Notes under the pieces: generated by a model | What the model was told of the DNA's origin: nothing | Databases searched by the model: none | Seen by the model: only the letters and a program-made list of their open reading frames with translations | NCBI RefSeq assembly: GCF_025685685.1 | Contig: NZ_JAGSYH010000001.1 | Span: 62,001-126,000, forward strand | Source of the DNA: Acidicapsa dinghuensis | Lineage (GTDB): Bacteria; Acidobacteriota; Terriglobia; Terriglobales; Acidobacteriaceae | Length of the DNA stretch: 64,000 nt | Direction: 5' to 3' | Shown: positions 1 through 9,783 of the stretch, piece after piece | Position numbering within the stretch: the first letter of the stretch is position 1 | Layout of the letters: each line of letters starts with the position of its first letter | Position numbers and translations under genes: made by a program

Positions 1-525
1 GCGATGACAGTGCCTGCGGGCATCTTCAGCGTGGTGAAGTATCACAGTTTCTGGTATGCCGTAAACCTGATGGCAGCGGGTGGATTTGTAAGCTGGGCGG
101 GAGCGAGCAATCAGTTCCTGGGAGAGTTTCATCTTCGGGGATTGCTGGCGGCGACGGCGATTCACGGAATGATCTCGATACTGGTTGGGCTGTTGTATGT
201 GGCAATGCTGCATATGTTCCCGAAGTATCCGATCCTTTCCGCCGGTTTCGTAGTGCCATTGATCTTTACGGGGTTGATGCACACTGCGATCGGCGTGGTG
301 AGCCCGATTCTGAATCAACGGATTGAGTGGTTCTGGTTTGTGGCTTCACAGATTTTCTTTGGGCTGGTGTGCGGGTTTGTAGTGAACCTGCATGACAAGG
401 TGCGCACGCCGCAGTTTCAGGCGTTGCCGTTCGCGGTTCGCGCCGGCTTCGAAATGGGGCCGGGCACGGGTGCTCCGACAGATGATGCAGCCGGGAAGAA
501 GAATGAGGAAGAGAATCAGGCATGA
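1..525 (+). CDS. Membrane protein of the cytochrome cluster, 5'-truncated
   Basis: The reading frame is open to the left edge, so the gene probably begins outside the window; an internal ATG lies at position 4. The visible 170 or so residues contain about four hydrophobic segments (around residues 20-35, 47-70, 78-100 and 108-128) and end in a charged cytoplasm-like tail rich in Lys, Glu and Asn. No cofactor motif is visible. The stop codon overlaps the ATG of the next gene (ATGA), which puts it in one operon with the diheme cytochrome c, the Rieske protein, cytochrome b and CtaG. I infer a membrane subunit or assembly partner of that respiratory complex; the family is not recognised from this part alone. 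Confidence 0.7.
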   Translation, partial: AMTVPAGIFSVVKYHSFWYAVNLMAAGGFVSWAGASNQFLGEFHLRGLLAATAIHGMISILVGLLYVAMLHMFPKYPILSAGFVVPLIFTGLMHTAIGVVSPILNQRIEWFWFVASQIFFGLVCGFVVNLHDKVRTPQFQALPFAVRAGFEMGPGTGAPTDDAAGKKNEEENQA

Positions 526-1253
526 AGCTGCGCTTGCTAAGCATTCCGATGCTATTGGGTTCGCTGGCTGTGATTGGCTGCCAGACGCCGCCCGGTTATC
601 AGGCGATGAATTCGAATCGCGAAGCGGTGACACGTCCTGAACAAGTGGTGGATTTTGAGACGCTGTATGCACACAACTGTGCCGGTTGCCACGGAGAGCA
701 TGGACAGAATGGGGCGGCGATTGCGCTGGCCAATCCGGTGTATCTAGCGATGGCCAGTGAAGCGGATCTGAAGCGGATTATTTCTGGCGGTGTGCAGGGC
801 ACTGCGATGCCTGCGTTTGCAAAGTCGGCGGGAGGAATGCTGACGGATCAGCAGATCGATGCGCTTGTTCAAGGGATGGAGAAGTCGTGGTCGAATGCTT
901 CGCAGCTAGGTGAAGTGAAACCTCCAGCGTATGCAAGCACGAGTAAGGGCGACGCGGCGCATGGACAGGCCGCGTATGGTACGTACTGCGGTCGATGCCA
1001 CGGCAGCGATGGCGCAGGGATTGCGGACAAGCATATTGGGTCGATCGTGGATCCGACCTATCTGGCGCTAGTGAGCGATCAGGGGTTGCGCAGTGTGATC
1101 ATCAGTGGGCAGCCCGTGCAGGGCATGCCGGACTGGAAGTCGGCGAAGGTGGGCGATGCTACGCATGTACTGACCGATCAGGAGATTACCGATATTGTTG
1201 CGTGGCTGGCTTCGCATCGCGTGGAGACACCGGGCCAGGTATATCAGCACTAG
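522..1253 (+). CDS. Diheme cytochrome c lipoprotein
   Basis: This 243-residue protein starts with a signal peptide followed by a lipobox-like end (VIGC at about residue 20), so it is probably a membrane-anchored periplasmic lipoprotein. Two class I cytochrome c domains follow, each with a CxxCH heme site: CAGCH at about residue 53 and CGRCH at about residue 156. Each has a downstream methionine suited to be the distal ligand (TAMPAF and QGMPDW). It would carry electrons between the bc complex and a terminal oxidase. The start overlaps the upstream stop by four bases, and the Rieske gene follows after about 20 bases, so they are co-transcribed. The diheme composition is seen directly; the partner oxidase lies outside the window. 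Confidence 0.93.
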   Translation: MKLRLLSIPMLLGSLAVIGCQTPPGYQAMNSNREAVTRPEQVVDFETLYAHNCAGCHGEHGQNGAAIALANPVYLAMASEADLKRIISGGVQGTAMPAFAKSAGGMLTDQQIDALVQGMEKSWSNASQLGEVKPPAYASTSKGDAAHGQAAYGTYCGRCHGSDGAGIADKHIGSIVDPTYLALVSDQGLRSVIISGQPVQGMPDWKSAKVGDATHVLTDQEITDIVAWLASHRVETPGQVYQH

Positions 1254-1274
1254 TAAGAGGGATTGGGGACGGAT

Positions 1275-1910
1275 ATGAGCGAGCATTTGGAGCATCCAGA
1301 AGCAATGGATAGCGCGCCGGTGAAGACGCCGGAACAGAAAGCAGCGGAGCACTCGCGCAGGACGTTTCTCTTTAAGCTCTCTGTAGCATTGAACGCTGCG
1401 GTAGGTGCTGTGCTGGCGGTGCCGGTGGTGGGCTATCTGCTGGGTCCGACGATGAAGAAAAGCTCGGATGTAGGCGGCTGGGTTTCGCTTGGAACTCTTG
1501 ATGGCTTTCCCGTCGGTGAGACACGGCTGGCAGAGTTCGTGAGCCCGACGGCGCGGATTGGCGACGGAGAGACAGCGAAGACAGCGTGCTGGGTGCGCAG
1601 GATTGCGCAGCAGCAGTTCCAGGTGTTTGCGATCAATTGCGCGCATCTGAATTGCCCGGTGCGGTGGTTTCCGGAGTCGCATTTGTTTATGTGTCCGTGT
1701 CATGGCGGCGCTTATTACCAGGATGGGTCGAGAGCTTCGGGACCGCCGGAGCGCGGACTGTTTGAGTACCGCTATCAGGTGAGCGGGAATACGCTGTCGA
1801 TTCATGCGGGCGATATGCCAACGCTGTCGACGCAGGCGTCATGCGGAGGGGCGGACCGAGAGAAGAAATTGGTACAGATTCAATCGGCGGATACGAGGTC
1901 GGAAGCATGA
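1275..1910 (+). CDS. Rieske [2Fe-2S] protein
   Basis: This is the Rieske iron-sulfur subunit of a quinol:cytochrome c oxidoreductase. An N-terminal cytoplasmic stretch of about 35 residues leads into one transmembrane helix (residues about 35-60). The soluble head domain carries the cluster motifs CAHLNC (about residue 122) and CPCHGG (about residue 140), which supply the two Cys and two His ligands. I chose the ATG at 1275 over the in-frame TTG at 1263 because of the purine-rich GGGGACGG just upstream. The stop codon overlaps the ATG of cytochrome b (ATGA). Its position between cytochrome c and cytochrome b fits a bc1/b6f-type operon. Confidence 0.95.
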   Translation: MSEHLEHPEAMDSAPVKTPEQKAAEHSRRTFLFKLSVALNAAVGAVLAVPVVGYLLGPTMKKSSDVGGWVSLGTLDGFPVGETRLAEFVSPTARIGDGETAKTACWVRRIAQQQFQVFAINCAHLNCPVRWFPESHLFMCPCHGGAYYQDGSRASGPPERGLFEYRYQVSGNTLSIHAGDMPTLSTQASCGGADREKKLVQIQSADTRSEA

Positions 1911-3448
1911 GCGACGATAAGAAGCCGAGCAATCCACTGGTACGCGCCAGCGTGGGTGTATATGACTGGCTTGAGAAGCGGCTGGGACTCTTCGGGCCGA
2001 CGATCAAGGCGGCGATGCATCCGACGCCGGAGAACAACGCAAGCTGGATGTACGTATTTGGCAGCGCAGCAACTGTGTTGTTGGTGCTGCAAGTGGTAAC
2101 GGGCATTCTCCTCGCGCTGGTGTACAGCCCGTCGGCGAATGAGGCTTGGGGCAATCTGAATTTCATCAATCACAACATTGCGCTGGGGTGGTTTTTGCGC
2201 GCAATGCATGGATGGGGTTCGGATTTCATGGTCGCCATTGTGATTATTCACATGGTGCAGGTTTTTTTGTTCGGGTCGTACAAGTTTCCGCGCGAGTTTA
2301 CGTGGATTCTTGGCGTGGGTCTCTTGCTGCTGACGCTGGGCATGGCGTTTACCGGGCAGGTGATGCGCTTTGATCAGGATGCATACTGGGGCCTTGGTAT
2401 TGGTGCATCGATCATGTCCCGTGTGCCGTTTGTCGGCGCGCCACTGGTGCATCTGCTGCTGGGTGGTCCAATCATTGGGGCTGCTACGCTGTCACGATTT
2501 TTTGCGCTGCATGTGTTTGTGATTCCGGGCATTTTGCTTGGCGCGGCGGGACTGCATATCTGGATGACGCTGTTTCATGGCGTGAGTGACTGGCCGATGC
2601 CGGGACGCATCGTTACGAAGTCGACCTACCAGAAGGAGTATCACGAACTCGCTGAGAAGTCGGGCATTCCTTTTGTGCCGGATGCGGCGTGGAAGGATGC
2701 TGTTTTTGCTGCCGTGATCCTGCTGGCGGTGATGGCATGCGCTTATTTCTTCGGCCCCTTCGGACCGGGTGGGCAGCCTGATCCGACGATCATCCAGACG
2801 GCACCGAAGCCTGATCCTCCATTTCTGTGGCTGTATGCGCTGCTGGCGTTTTTGCCGCCGTCGATGGAAACGCCATTTCTGCTGATTGTTCCGGCGGTGG
2901 CGATTATCGCGATGCTTGCGCTGCCGTTGGTTTCGCCGGAAGGTGAGCGGCACTGGTCGCGCAGGCCGGTGGCGGTGCTGATGCTGCTTGTGATTGCGGT
3001 GGCACTGGGGGCGTTTCAGAAGCTTGGCATGTATACACCGTGGAGCCCTGTGATGGATGCGTGGTCAGGCGATGCGGTACCAGTGAAGTATCTGCATGAT
3101 CGCACGCCGCTGGAGCGGCAGGGCGCACTGGTGCTCCAGCAGAAGCAGTGCCGTAACTGCCATTCTCTAGACGGTACGGGCGGACTGCGTGGGCCGGCGC
3201 TCGACGGCATTGCTTCGCGGATGACGGAGGATCAGATGATCCGTCAGGTGCTGCAAGGCGGCGGAAATATGCCGGCTTATGGCAACGCGCTCAATCCTGC
3301 GGAGACGAAGGCGCTGGTGGCGTTTCTAATGACGCTGCGGGAAGGGAATCATGGGCCTGCGATCAATGCTTCGCGCAAGTTGACGGATACGAGCGAACTG
3401 CAGCGGCCGCAATGGCTCAACTCGAAACCGCTGCCGGAGACGCCATAG
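1907..3448 (+). CDS. Cytochrome b fused to a C-terminal cytochrome c domain
   Basis: The 513-residue protein combines a cytochrome b/b6-like membrane part with a C-terminal monoheme cytochrome c. The N-terminal half shows the four-helix heme b core with paired histidines (RAMHGWG, IIHMVQVF, FALHVFVIP, LHIWMTLFHG). A second set of helices (about residues 265-385) corresponds to the subunit IV-like region. The C-terminal domain carries CRNCH at about residue 415 and a later NMPAY methionine. Fusion of heme c to cytochrome b replaces a separate cytochrome c1, known in several bc variants of Gram-positive bacteria and acidobacteria. The ATG at 1907 was chosen because it overlaps the Rieske stop; a longer in-frame start at 1841 would lie inside the Rieske gene. 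Confidence 0.94.
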   Translation: MSDDKKPSNPLVRASVGVYDWLEKRLGLFGPTIKAAMHPTPENNASWMYVFGSAATVLLVLQVVTGILLALVYSPSANEAWGNLNFINHNIALGWFLRAMHGWGSDFMVAIVIIHMVQVFLFGSYKFPREFTWILGVGLLLLTLGMAFTGQVMRFDQDAYWGLGIGASIMSRVPFVGAPLVHLLLGGPIIGAATLSRFFALHVFVIPGILLGAAGLHIWMTLFHGVSDWPMPGRIVTKSTYQKEYHELAEKSGIPFVPDAAWKDAVFAAVILLAVMACAYFFGPFGPGGQPDPTIIQTAPKPDPPFLWLYALLAFLPPSMETPFLLIVPAVAIIAMLALPLVSPEGERHWSRRPVAVLMLLVIAVALGAFQKLGMYTPWSPVMDAWSGDAVPVKYLHDRTPLERQGALVLQQKQCRNCHSLDGTGGLRGPALDGIASRMTEDQMIRQVLQGGGNMPAYGNALNPAETKALVAFLMTLREGNHGPAINASRKLTDTSELQRPQWLNSKPLPETP

Positions 3449-3451
3449 ACG

Positions 3452-4291
3452 ATGTCTCTGGCGGTTGAAGAAATCTTCAACGAGTGGACGCTGCCGATCT
3501 GGCTGACATTATCGGTGTTGATTGCCGCGTTGCTATATGTGCGTGGCTGGTTTGCGATCCGGAAGACACGCAAAGAACAGTTCACCGATATGCACCTGAT
3601 GTCGTTCTTGTCAGGGCTGGCAATACTGTGGCTGGCGATCGGTTCGCCTATGGATGGATTTGCTGATGCGTTGTTGAGCGCGCACATGATTGAGCATCTG
3701 CTGCTAATGTCGGTGGTGCCGCCGTTGCTGTTGTATGGCATGCCGGTGGTGCCACTGTTGCGTGGATTGCCGCGCGTCGTAGTGAAGCGCGTTGGCGGCC
3801 CGCTGTTGAGGCGGCGATGGCTGCGTGCATTGGGGCATGGATTGGTGAAACCGCCGGTAGCGTGGCTGTTGATGAATTTGAGTCTGCTGGGGTGGCATGT
3901 GCCGACAGCTTACAACTTCGCTCTGGAGCACGAGAACTGGCATGTTGTGGAGCATCTGTGCTTTCTGAGCACGTCGCTGCTGTTCTGGTGGTGCGTGCTG
4001 CGGCCTTGGCCTGCAAAGAAAGAGGAGCAGAACTGGGGCATTCTGCTGTACCTGGTTACGGCTGATGCGGTGAACACGATGTTGTCGGCATTTCTCGCGT
4101 TCTGCGGGCGGCCAGTCTATTCCTACTACCTAACGCACGGGAACCTATTTCAGGTGTCGCAGCTGGATGACCAGGTGCTGGGCGCAGTGGTGATGTGGGT
4201 TTTCGGATCTACGGTCTTCCTGGTGCCCGCGGCTATGATCACGATGCGGCTTGCGGGGTTTCACAGCCATGAACGCCGGGCTCGAGCCTAA
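3452..4291 (+). CDS. ctaG: CtaG-type cytochrome c oxidase assembly protein
   Basis: The 279-residue protein has about seven hydrophobic helices and conserved histidines in membrane contexts (SAHMIEHLLLM, WHVVEHLCF), matching the caa3-type CtaG family, which acts in assembly of the copper centre of cytochrome c oxidases. It follows cytochrome b after a three-base gap. Its presence suggests that a caa3-type oxidase is encoded upstream, outside the window. The gene converges on the GH13 gene, and the two stop codons overlap by four bases. Confidence 0.9.
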   Translation: MSLAVEEIFNEWTLPIWLTLSVLIAALLYVRGWFAIRKTRKEQFTDMHLMSFLSGLAILWLAIGSPMDGFADALLSAHMIEHLLLMSVVPPLLLYGMPVVPLLRGLPRVVVKRVGGPLLRRRWLRALGHGLVKPPVAWLLMNLSLLGWHVPTAYNFALEHENWHVVEHLCFLSTSLLFWWCVLRPWPAKKEEQNWGILLYLVTADAVNTMLSAFLAFCGRPVYSYYLTHGNLFQVSQLDDQVLGAVVMWVFGSTVFLVPAAMITMRLAGFHSHERRARA

Positions 4292-7200
4292 CTGGATATC
4301 GACTGTTCTGAAGTTTCATCCGCGTCAATTTCCTCTTCAAGAATCAAGCTTGTGTTTTCGGTGGTTTTGCGGCTGACTTCCATAGTTGCGTTCGGACTGA
4401 GGTATTTGCGCAGGTCGAAGCTTGCGGCGTGAGCGCGTCGGATAGCCGATGCGACCTCTGCCTCAATGAGAGCGAGGGCGCGTAGATTGCGTGTGGGTTC
4501 TTCGGCTATGGCCAGGAGTGCGGGAAGCTGAATCCAACAGAGAAGCTCCTCGAAAAGTTCTTTGTTGAAGTACAGTTTGCCTTCGTGTTCGTTTACACCG
4601 ACGAGCCAGCGGACATCGGGATCGGACCAGAACTCTTCAGAGTCGAAGGTAGCAGTTGGATGATCGGACTGCAGCTGCAGAACATATACCATTGCGGCGT
4701 GATGCCAGGTCCGGGCGGGCTCCAATCCGATAGCTGAGAAGACCTCGGCGAGGGCGGAGCGCAAGTGGAGTTGCTCGAAGATGGTGAGATGGCTGCCTTT
4801 GGCGGGTACGCTCTGGAGAGTGATCCACGCGAGGACGGGAGCCCAGGTGCGCTCAAGCGAGATGCCTGGCGCGTTACTCGGAAGCACGAGCCGGATTGCA
4901 GAAGGCCAAGCGTCGGAGAAGCTGCGCTCCAGATGGGGTAGACGCGCAGCGGAATCGGCGAGGGTAGTCGAGGCTGCTGCGTAAATCTGTGCGAGAGACT
5001 TGGTCGGTGCAGTAGCCGCTGCGGAGCTCGAATTGGTTTCTTCGTTGTGTGTCAGAGAAGATTGCACTACAGCTTCGTGCAGCTCTTCCGGCAGGTGTTC
5101 TGCGATGCGTTCGAATACCTGACTGCTTTGCTCGAGGAATGCAGCCAGGCGAATGTCGAATCCGACGCGTATCGCGGTCGCATCGGATTCTGTCGGTTGT
5201 GATGGGGTCTCGATTATCGGCTCGGTTTCAGAGATGGCTTCTGAAAGTGGGGCTGTTTTTTCGGCAGCCGTCAAGGGAGTTTCGGTGGCCGGTTTCGCGG
5301 CGGAATCAAGTTGCTGCTTTCCGATCTGTGCTGCAAATCTGCGATGCGGGTCGGCAGCAACCTCGGCGAAGCGGTGAATATTGGTTAAGCTGATCGCTTC
5401 GCGCAGAGCCTGGCGAACAGGACGGAAACGTAGTTCAAGGAGAGCTTCGTTTACACTGGGAACGCCGCGACCGGCGAGTGCGTCGCAGAGCGCATCCCAT
5501 GGCTGCTCGGCGGTGGAGTACAGCTCACGCCAGTTAAGCAAGACGACGGTCTGGTAGTTGCGAAGGTCGAGCGTGAGACCGTGATGATAGAAATCGGAGG
5601 CGCGGCGAAGGTATTCAAGATCGCCGTGCGTATCGCGATAAGCGAAGATGGCACTACCGTTATCGGTGAGAGCCAGGCCTGTTGCGAGTGAGGTCTGACG
5701 CAGGTTGCCGCTGGACTTGTCCATGGATGCGGCGGAGGTGTGGATAGTGCCGCGCGTGCCGCCATAGCGATTGTTATAGATGACGAGGGAGCGCTGATCG
5801 TTGAGGCGGTTGGAGTAAACGAAGACATTCTCGTCTACGGTGCCGTGGTCGGTCCAGAAGTCGTAGAGAACGAAGTTATGGCTCTCGGCGAAGAGCGCGC
5901 GGTTGCGCAGCAGTGGGGCGATGAAGTGCATGTGACCGCCGACGAGGCCTTCATTGATCTGCTCCTTCATGCGGGCCTGTTTGAACTCCATCCCGTAACG
6001 TTCTGTGTAGCCCTCGATCTGACCATGCGCGAACATGGGCAGTCCGGGAAGCGTAACCAGCATGGTGCAGACGCCGAAGTATTTGTCGCCCCATCCGAAC
6101 TGGTCGATGGCGGTCTTTTCATCTGGATTGCTCATGAAGTTGACGTAACGCTTCATGATGTCGGGATCGAATTCGATGGTTTTCTTCAGGTAGGAGCGGA
6201 ACTTGGCGTTTTCCTCGTCACGCAGCATCACCATGAATGCACTGTTGTAAACGCGGTGCATGCCGAGGGTGCGAACGAAGTAGCCTTCGAGCAGCCAGAA
6301 AGCTTCCGCAAGCAGCAACGTGCCGGGAACTTCGGCGGCGACGCGGTCTACGACTTCACGCCAGAATTCGTGAGGCATGAGTGCGTCGAAGGCCTCCTGC
6401 GGCATGGCGTATTCGGCACGCGAGGGAATGGAGCCGCCTACGCCGGGCAATGGGAACCAGAGGCGCTGGACATGGCGCTTGGCGAGGACCATGGCGGCGT
6501 CAAAGCGGATGATGGGGAACTGGCGCGCAACGTGGAGGATGGTCTGGATGACGTGTTCGCGGATGCGAGCTTTGGAATAGTCGAGCTGCGCGGTGTCATT
6601 CCAGGCAAAGGAGGTGCCGTCGTTGCCGTGATAAACAAAGCGGGTCGAGCCGTCGTGATGATGGCGAAGGCGAAAGACGACGGCGGCGTCGGACTGATCG
6701 TAGTAGTGGTCTTCGATCTTGATTTCGGCGCGCGGGTCAGGAGAGATGTCAGGTCCGTTGAAAGAATAGGCCGGATAAGGGCTGTCGGGGCGGGAGATAA
6801 ACCATTCGGGATGGTCGATAACCCATGGCGAGTCGATGCCCATATGGTTGGGCACCATGTCGCTGGCCAGGCGTATGCCGAAGGCTGCTGCGCGGTCACG
6901 AAGATGGCTATATGCCGTCGTGCCTCCGAGGTCTTCGGCGATGTTGTATTCCTTGAGGGAATAGGCAGAGGCCACGGCATCGCTGTGGCCGCGCAGGCGC
7001 TTGATGGTGCGGGAGGCGATGCTACGTTCCCAGAGGCCGATGAGCCAAAGGCCAGTAATACCGCGTTCCGCGAGCAGGTGAAGCTCTTCATCTGGAATGT
7101 GGTCGAGATGGTGGATATGGCGGCCGTACTTCTGCGAAAGTTGCTCAAGCCAGACATACGTACTCTTGGCCATCAGGACGACATTGGGCATCCAGCTTTG

Positions 7201-8160
7201 ATCTGCGCTGAAGGCTTCATATTCGGTCAGAGGAGCTTGATAGTCGTGATCGTAGCGGCGGCGCCGGACACCGTCTGCATCGATGATGTATTCGCCGCCA
7301 AATTCCTGATCGAAACCGACGTATTCGTCCCCGATGAAGCCTTCACCGCCGAAACCGGGAGCGGCGTGACGATGCCAGTCTGGTTGAGGAGGGTTGAAGC
7401 GCATCCAGATAGCGAGGTCCTCTTCGCGGACTACGTCGATAGCAAGAAGAACACGACGCAGGTCTTCGCCGAGGTAGCGGGACCAGTTCTCGCGGATGAA
7501 GTCGAGCTGGCCCGTGAGAGAGTCGGGCGCAGAGCGCATGGGCGCGGAGAGCGCTTCGAAGAGGCTGCCTGCCTCGGGGGCGAGCGGCGGGCGGGTTCCG
7601 AGGTAGGCAGGTAAGCCCGAGGTGACGCCGGGGTATGGCGTCGAGGCTTTAAGCGCGGAGTCGTCGAAGAGTTCGCGGAAATTGCTGAAGGCTGGGTTGA
7701 TGTTGGTGAGCCAGAGCAGCATGAGCTCTTCGAGAGCTACTTCACGATTAGAGCGATTCTCAGTGTTGCCGGCGAGCCACTGGCTGGCGCTGAGATGACC
7801 CTGGTAGACATCGACGGTCGGAAAGTGCTCAACAAAGGAGAGAAGAAGATGATCGACATTTTCTGGACCAACCTTATCCGCGAACCAACGAAGCGCCTCA
7901 GAAAGAACGGCAGGGTCGACCTCTTCGCGGTAACGAGCTACCAACGCGTGATTCAGCTCATCGATCAGTCCCATGGCAAAAAGAGCACCGCCGTTGATGA
8001 TCTTTTCCGGAGCGTTGCCTGGGAGATGGAGCGCATTGAACTGTGCAGCCAGCTTGCGAGCCGCAGCCACATTGGCAAAGACCACGTTGCCCGTATAGCT
8101 GAAGAGGAGCCCGTCGAAGTCGAGTTGAGAACGAATAGCTCGGGAAATATGAAATTCCAT
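4288..8160 (-). CDS. Large GH13 alpha-amylase-family protein
   Basis: This 1290-residue protein has a GH13 catalytic barrel in its middle. Numbered from the longer GTG frame at 8190, region I is DMVPNHMGI (about residue 443), region II is IRFDAAMVLAKRH (about 563, carrying the nucleophile Asp), region III is LLAEAFW (about 627, acid/base Glu) and region IV is NPDEKT (about 687). Region IV lacks the usual NHD histidine. An N-terminal part of about 340 residues and a C-terminal part of about 450 residues, the latter Glu/Thr/Ala-rich near residues 990-1130, have no motif I recognise. No signal peptide is visible, so it is probably cytoplasmic and may act on glycogen- or trehalose-like alpha-glucans. 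I chose the ATG at 8160, preceded by GGAG, over the GTG at 8190. Confidence 0.85.
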   Translation of the reverse strand: MEFHISRAIRSQLDFDGLLFSYTGNVVFANVAAARKLAAQFNALHLPGNAPEKIINGGALFAMGLIDELNHALVARYREEVDPAVLSEALRWFADKVGPENVDHLLLSFVEHFPTVDVYQGHLSASQWLAGNTENRSNREVALEELMLLWLTNINPAFSNFRELFDDSALKASTPYPGVTSGLPAYLGTRPPLAPEAGSLFEALSAPMRSAPDSLTGQLDFIRENWSRYLGEDLRRVLLAIDVVREEDLAIWMRFNPPQPDWHRHAAPGFGGEGFIGDEYVGFDQEFGGEYIIDADGVRRRRYDHDYQAPLTEYEAFSADQSWMPNVVLMAKSTYVWLEQLSQKYGRHIHHLDHIPDEELHLLAERGITGLWLIGLWERSIASRTIKRLRGHSDAVASAYSLKEYNIAEDLGGTTAYSHLRDRAAAFGIRLASDMVPNHMGIDSPWVIDHPEWFISRPDSPYPAYSFNGPDISPDPRAEIKIEDHYYDQSDAAVVFRLRHHHDGSTRFVYHGNDGTSFAWNDTAQLDYSKARIREHVIQTILHVARQFPIIRFDAAMVLAKRHVQRLWFPLPGVGGSIPSRAEYAMPQEAFDALMPHEFWREVVDRVAAEVPGTLLLAEAFWLLEGYFVRTLGMHRVYNSAFMVMLRDEENAKFRSYLKKTIEFDPDIMKRYVNFMSNPDEKTAIDQFGWGDKYFGVCTMLVTLPGLPMFAHGQIEGYTERYGMEFKQARMKEQINEGLVGGHMHFIAPLLRNRALFAESHNFVLYDFWTDHGTVDENVFVYSNRLNDQRSLVIYNNRYGGTRGTIHTSAASMDKSSGNLRQTSLATGLALTDNGSAIFAYRDTHGDLEYLRRASDFYHHGLTLDLRNYQTVVLLNWRELYSTAEQPWDALCDALAGRGVPSVNEALLELRFRPVRQALREAISLTNIHRFAEVAADPHRRFAAQIGKQQLDSAAKPATETPLTAAEKTAPLSEAISETEPIIETPSQPTESDATAIRVGFDIRLAAFLEQSSQVFERIAEHLPEELHEAVVQSSLTHNEETNSSSAAATAPTKSLAQIYAAASTTLADSAARLPHLERSFSDAWPSAIRLVLPSNAPGISLERTWAPVLAWITLQSVPAKGSHLTIFEQLHLRSALAEVFSAIGLEPARTWHHAAMVYVLQLQSDHPTATFDSEEFWSDPDVRWLVGVNEHEGKLYFNKELFEELLCWIQLPALLAIAEEPTRNLRALALIEAEVASAIRRAHAASFDLRKYLSPNATMEVSRKTTENTSLILEEEIDADETSEQSISS

Positions 8161-8459
8161 GAAAACAGCTCCGAAAATCCTGAATTGCACACACTCTGGC
8201 GACTGCGAAGCGCAAGAGAAAGAATGATGCTACAACGGCAGCACGACTATTGACTTGCTGAATTGTATTCCTGCGGAAATGACGGTCGGTGCTATCTCTA
8301 CTCTATGAGGGTGTTTTTCGAAGGCGTCGAATTTCCTCAACCTCGATGGCGCGCTCTCTAAACGAGATCCGATCACTGTGTTACACTTAAGAAGTTGTTT
8401 AGCAAGATACTTGCGGCAGCTCAATCCCTGAGCAGCCCGGTTAAATAAAGAACCATTCT

Positions 8460-8537
<78 letters not shown>

Positions 8538-8601
8538 TACAAAACAAAGAACTTAAGTTTGTATGGCTCCTTCAGTGACAATCCACAATCCGATCCACAA
8601 A

Positions 8602-9777
8602 TTACTGCACTAGACGACTTCCAAGTCCTACTGCGTCTAGGAAAGCGCCCTGCGCTGCTTGCTTTTCGTCGCGATCATCCTGCGTGTAGAGATTCATGGT
8701 CGTGCGGATATCGCTATGCCGCAAGATTCCCTGAACCGTTTTCGGATCGACCTTCCCCTTATTCACGAGCCAGGTGCTAAGGCTGTGCCGCAGGTTGTGA
8801 AGACCGAAGCGTTGGCCCTTTGCAAGTACGATTCCGGCGCTGATTGCCGCCGGACGCAGATGGTCCTGCACGAAAGTCGATGCCCTGACTGGGACCTTGC
8901 CGTCCTTGATTAGCGACGGAAAGACGAAGTCGTCGATTTTCGAATAAGGGCTCTGCGCGCGCCATTCCTTCAAGTATTGCGCCAGTACCGGATGCATCGG
9001 CACGTAGCCGTTCGATGCCGCCGTCTTCGTTTCACCGTCGTGCCCCTTGGCCCATCTCTTCGATACACGGATTTGCTCGTCGGTCCACAGGATGTCTGAC
9101 CAGCGCAGCGAGACGATTTCAGACGCGCGAAGCGCTGTAGCAGCACAGGTCAGGACAAGCGTGTAATGGAGCGAGTTTGTCAGTTTATTGAGGATAGCCA
9201 GGGTTTGCTGGGGTGTGATGACGACTGCCTTGTAAAGGGACTGCGAACGCGTTTCGACATGCTCTACTGGATTTTTCTCGATGCGCTCATGCAGGATTCC
9301 GACCTTGTAGATGCGGTGCATAATTCCACGAATCTTTGAAACGGTCGTCCATGCCAGTCCGTTTGCGGTGTGAAGCGACTTCAGCCAACGCTGAATTTCC
9401 AGAGGCCCGATGTCGCTCGCGAGCTCATTACCCCAGCGGGCAATAAGGTAGTCCCGAACGTAATGCTCCACAATCGGGATGGTGTTGACTGACTTTGGAC
9501 GGACGGCATCTTCGCCAAAATCAGCCTTTAGGTAGTATTCCGCAAGAGTGTTGAAGCGAATGCGCGTTGCAGATTCTTCACTGTTGATCCGGATAAGCAA
9601 GCCGAGCCTGTCCACCTCGCGCCAGGCAGCCTTCTCACTTGGAAAATCCCTGAAAAGACCGACCGGCAAGGTGTTCTCCTTGCGACTGCCATCCGCCGTG
9701 TTGAGCCTGTACCGCAGCATCCAGACATCTCCGCTCTTGCGGGACACAATTCTGAGAGATCCTCTCTGATATGCCAT
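8602..9777 (-). CDS. Tyrosine recombinase (phage/ICE-type integrase)
   Basis: The 391-residue protein is a complete tyrosine site-specific recombinase. After an N-terminal arm-binding-like region and a SAM-like core-binding domain (about residues 60-170), the catalytic domain shows the box I arginine (ALRASEIVSLRW), the box II motif HNLRH, the late histidine in LRHSDI and the nucleophile tyrosine in MNLYTQ. It lies next to tRNA-Asp with its stop facing the tRNA, typical of an integrated element. The gene upstream (9784-10041) is a small HTH protein whose stop is six bases from this start, so both are probably co-transcribed. A truncated relative of both genes sits at 13194-13492. Confidence 0.93.
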   Translation of the reverse strand: MAYQRGSLRIVSRKSGDVWMLRYRLNTADGSRKENTLPVGLFRDFPSEKAAWREVDRLGLLIRINSEESATRIRFNTLAEYYLKADFGEDAVRPKSVNTIPIVEHYVRDYLIARWGNELASDIGPLEIQRWLKSLHTANGLAWTTVSKIRGIMHRIYKVGILHERIEKNPVEHVETRSQSLYKAVVITPQQTLAILNKLTNSLHYTLVLTCAATALRASEIVSLRWSDILWTDEQIRVSKRWAKGHDGETKTAASNGYVPMHPVLAQYLKEWRAQSPYSKIDDFVFPSLIKDGKVPVRASTFVQDHLRPAAISAGIVLAKGQRFGLHNLRHSLSTWLVNKGKVDPKTVQGILRHSDIRTTMNLYTQDDRDEKQAAQGAFLDAVGLGSRLVQ

Positions 9778-9783
9778 AACGTC

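Noticed and set aside
5740-7614. 624-codon open frame on the plus strand inside the GH13 gene
   Set aside because: It lies fully antisense to a protein with recognisable catalytic motifs. Such long antisense frames are expected in GC-rich coding sequence, and its product has no domain signature.
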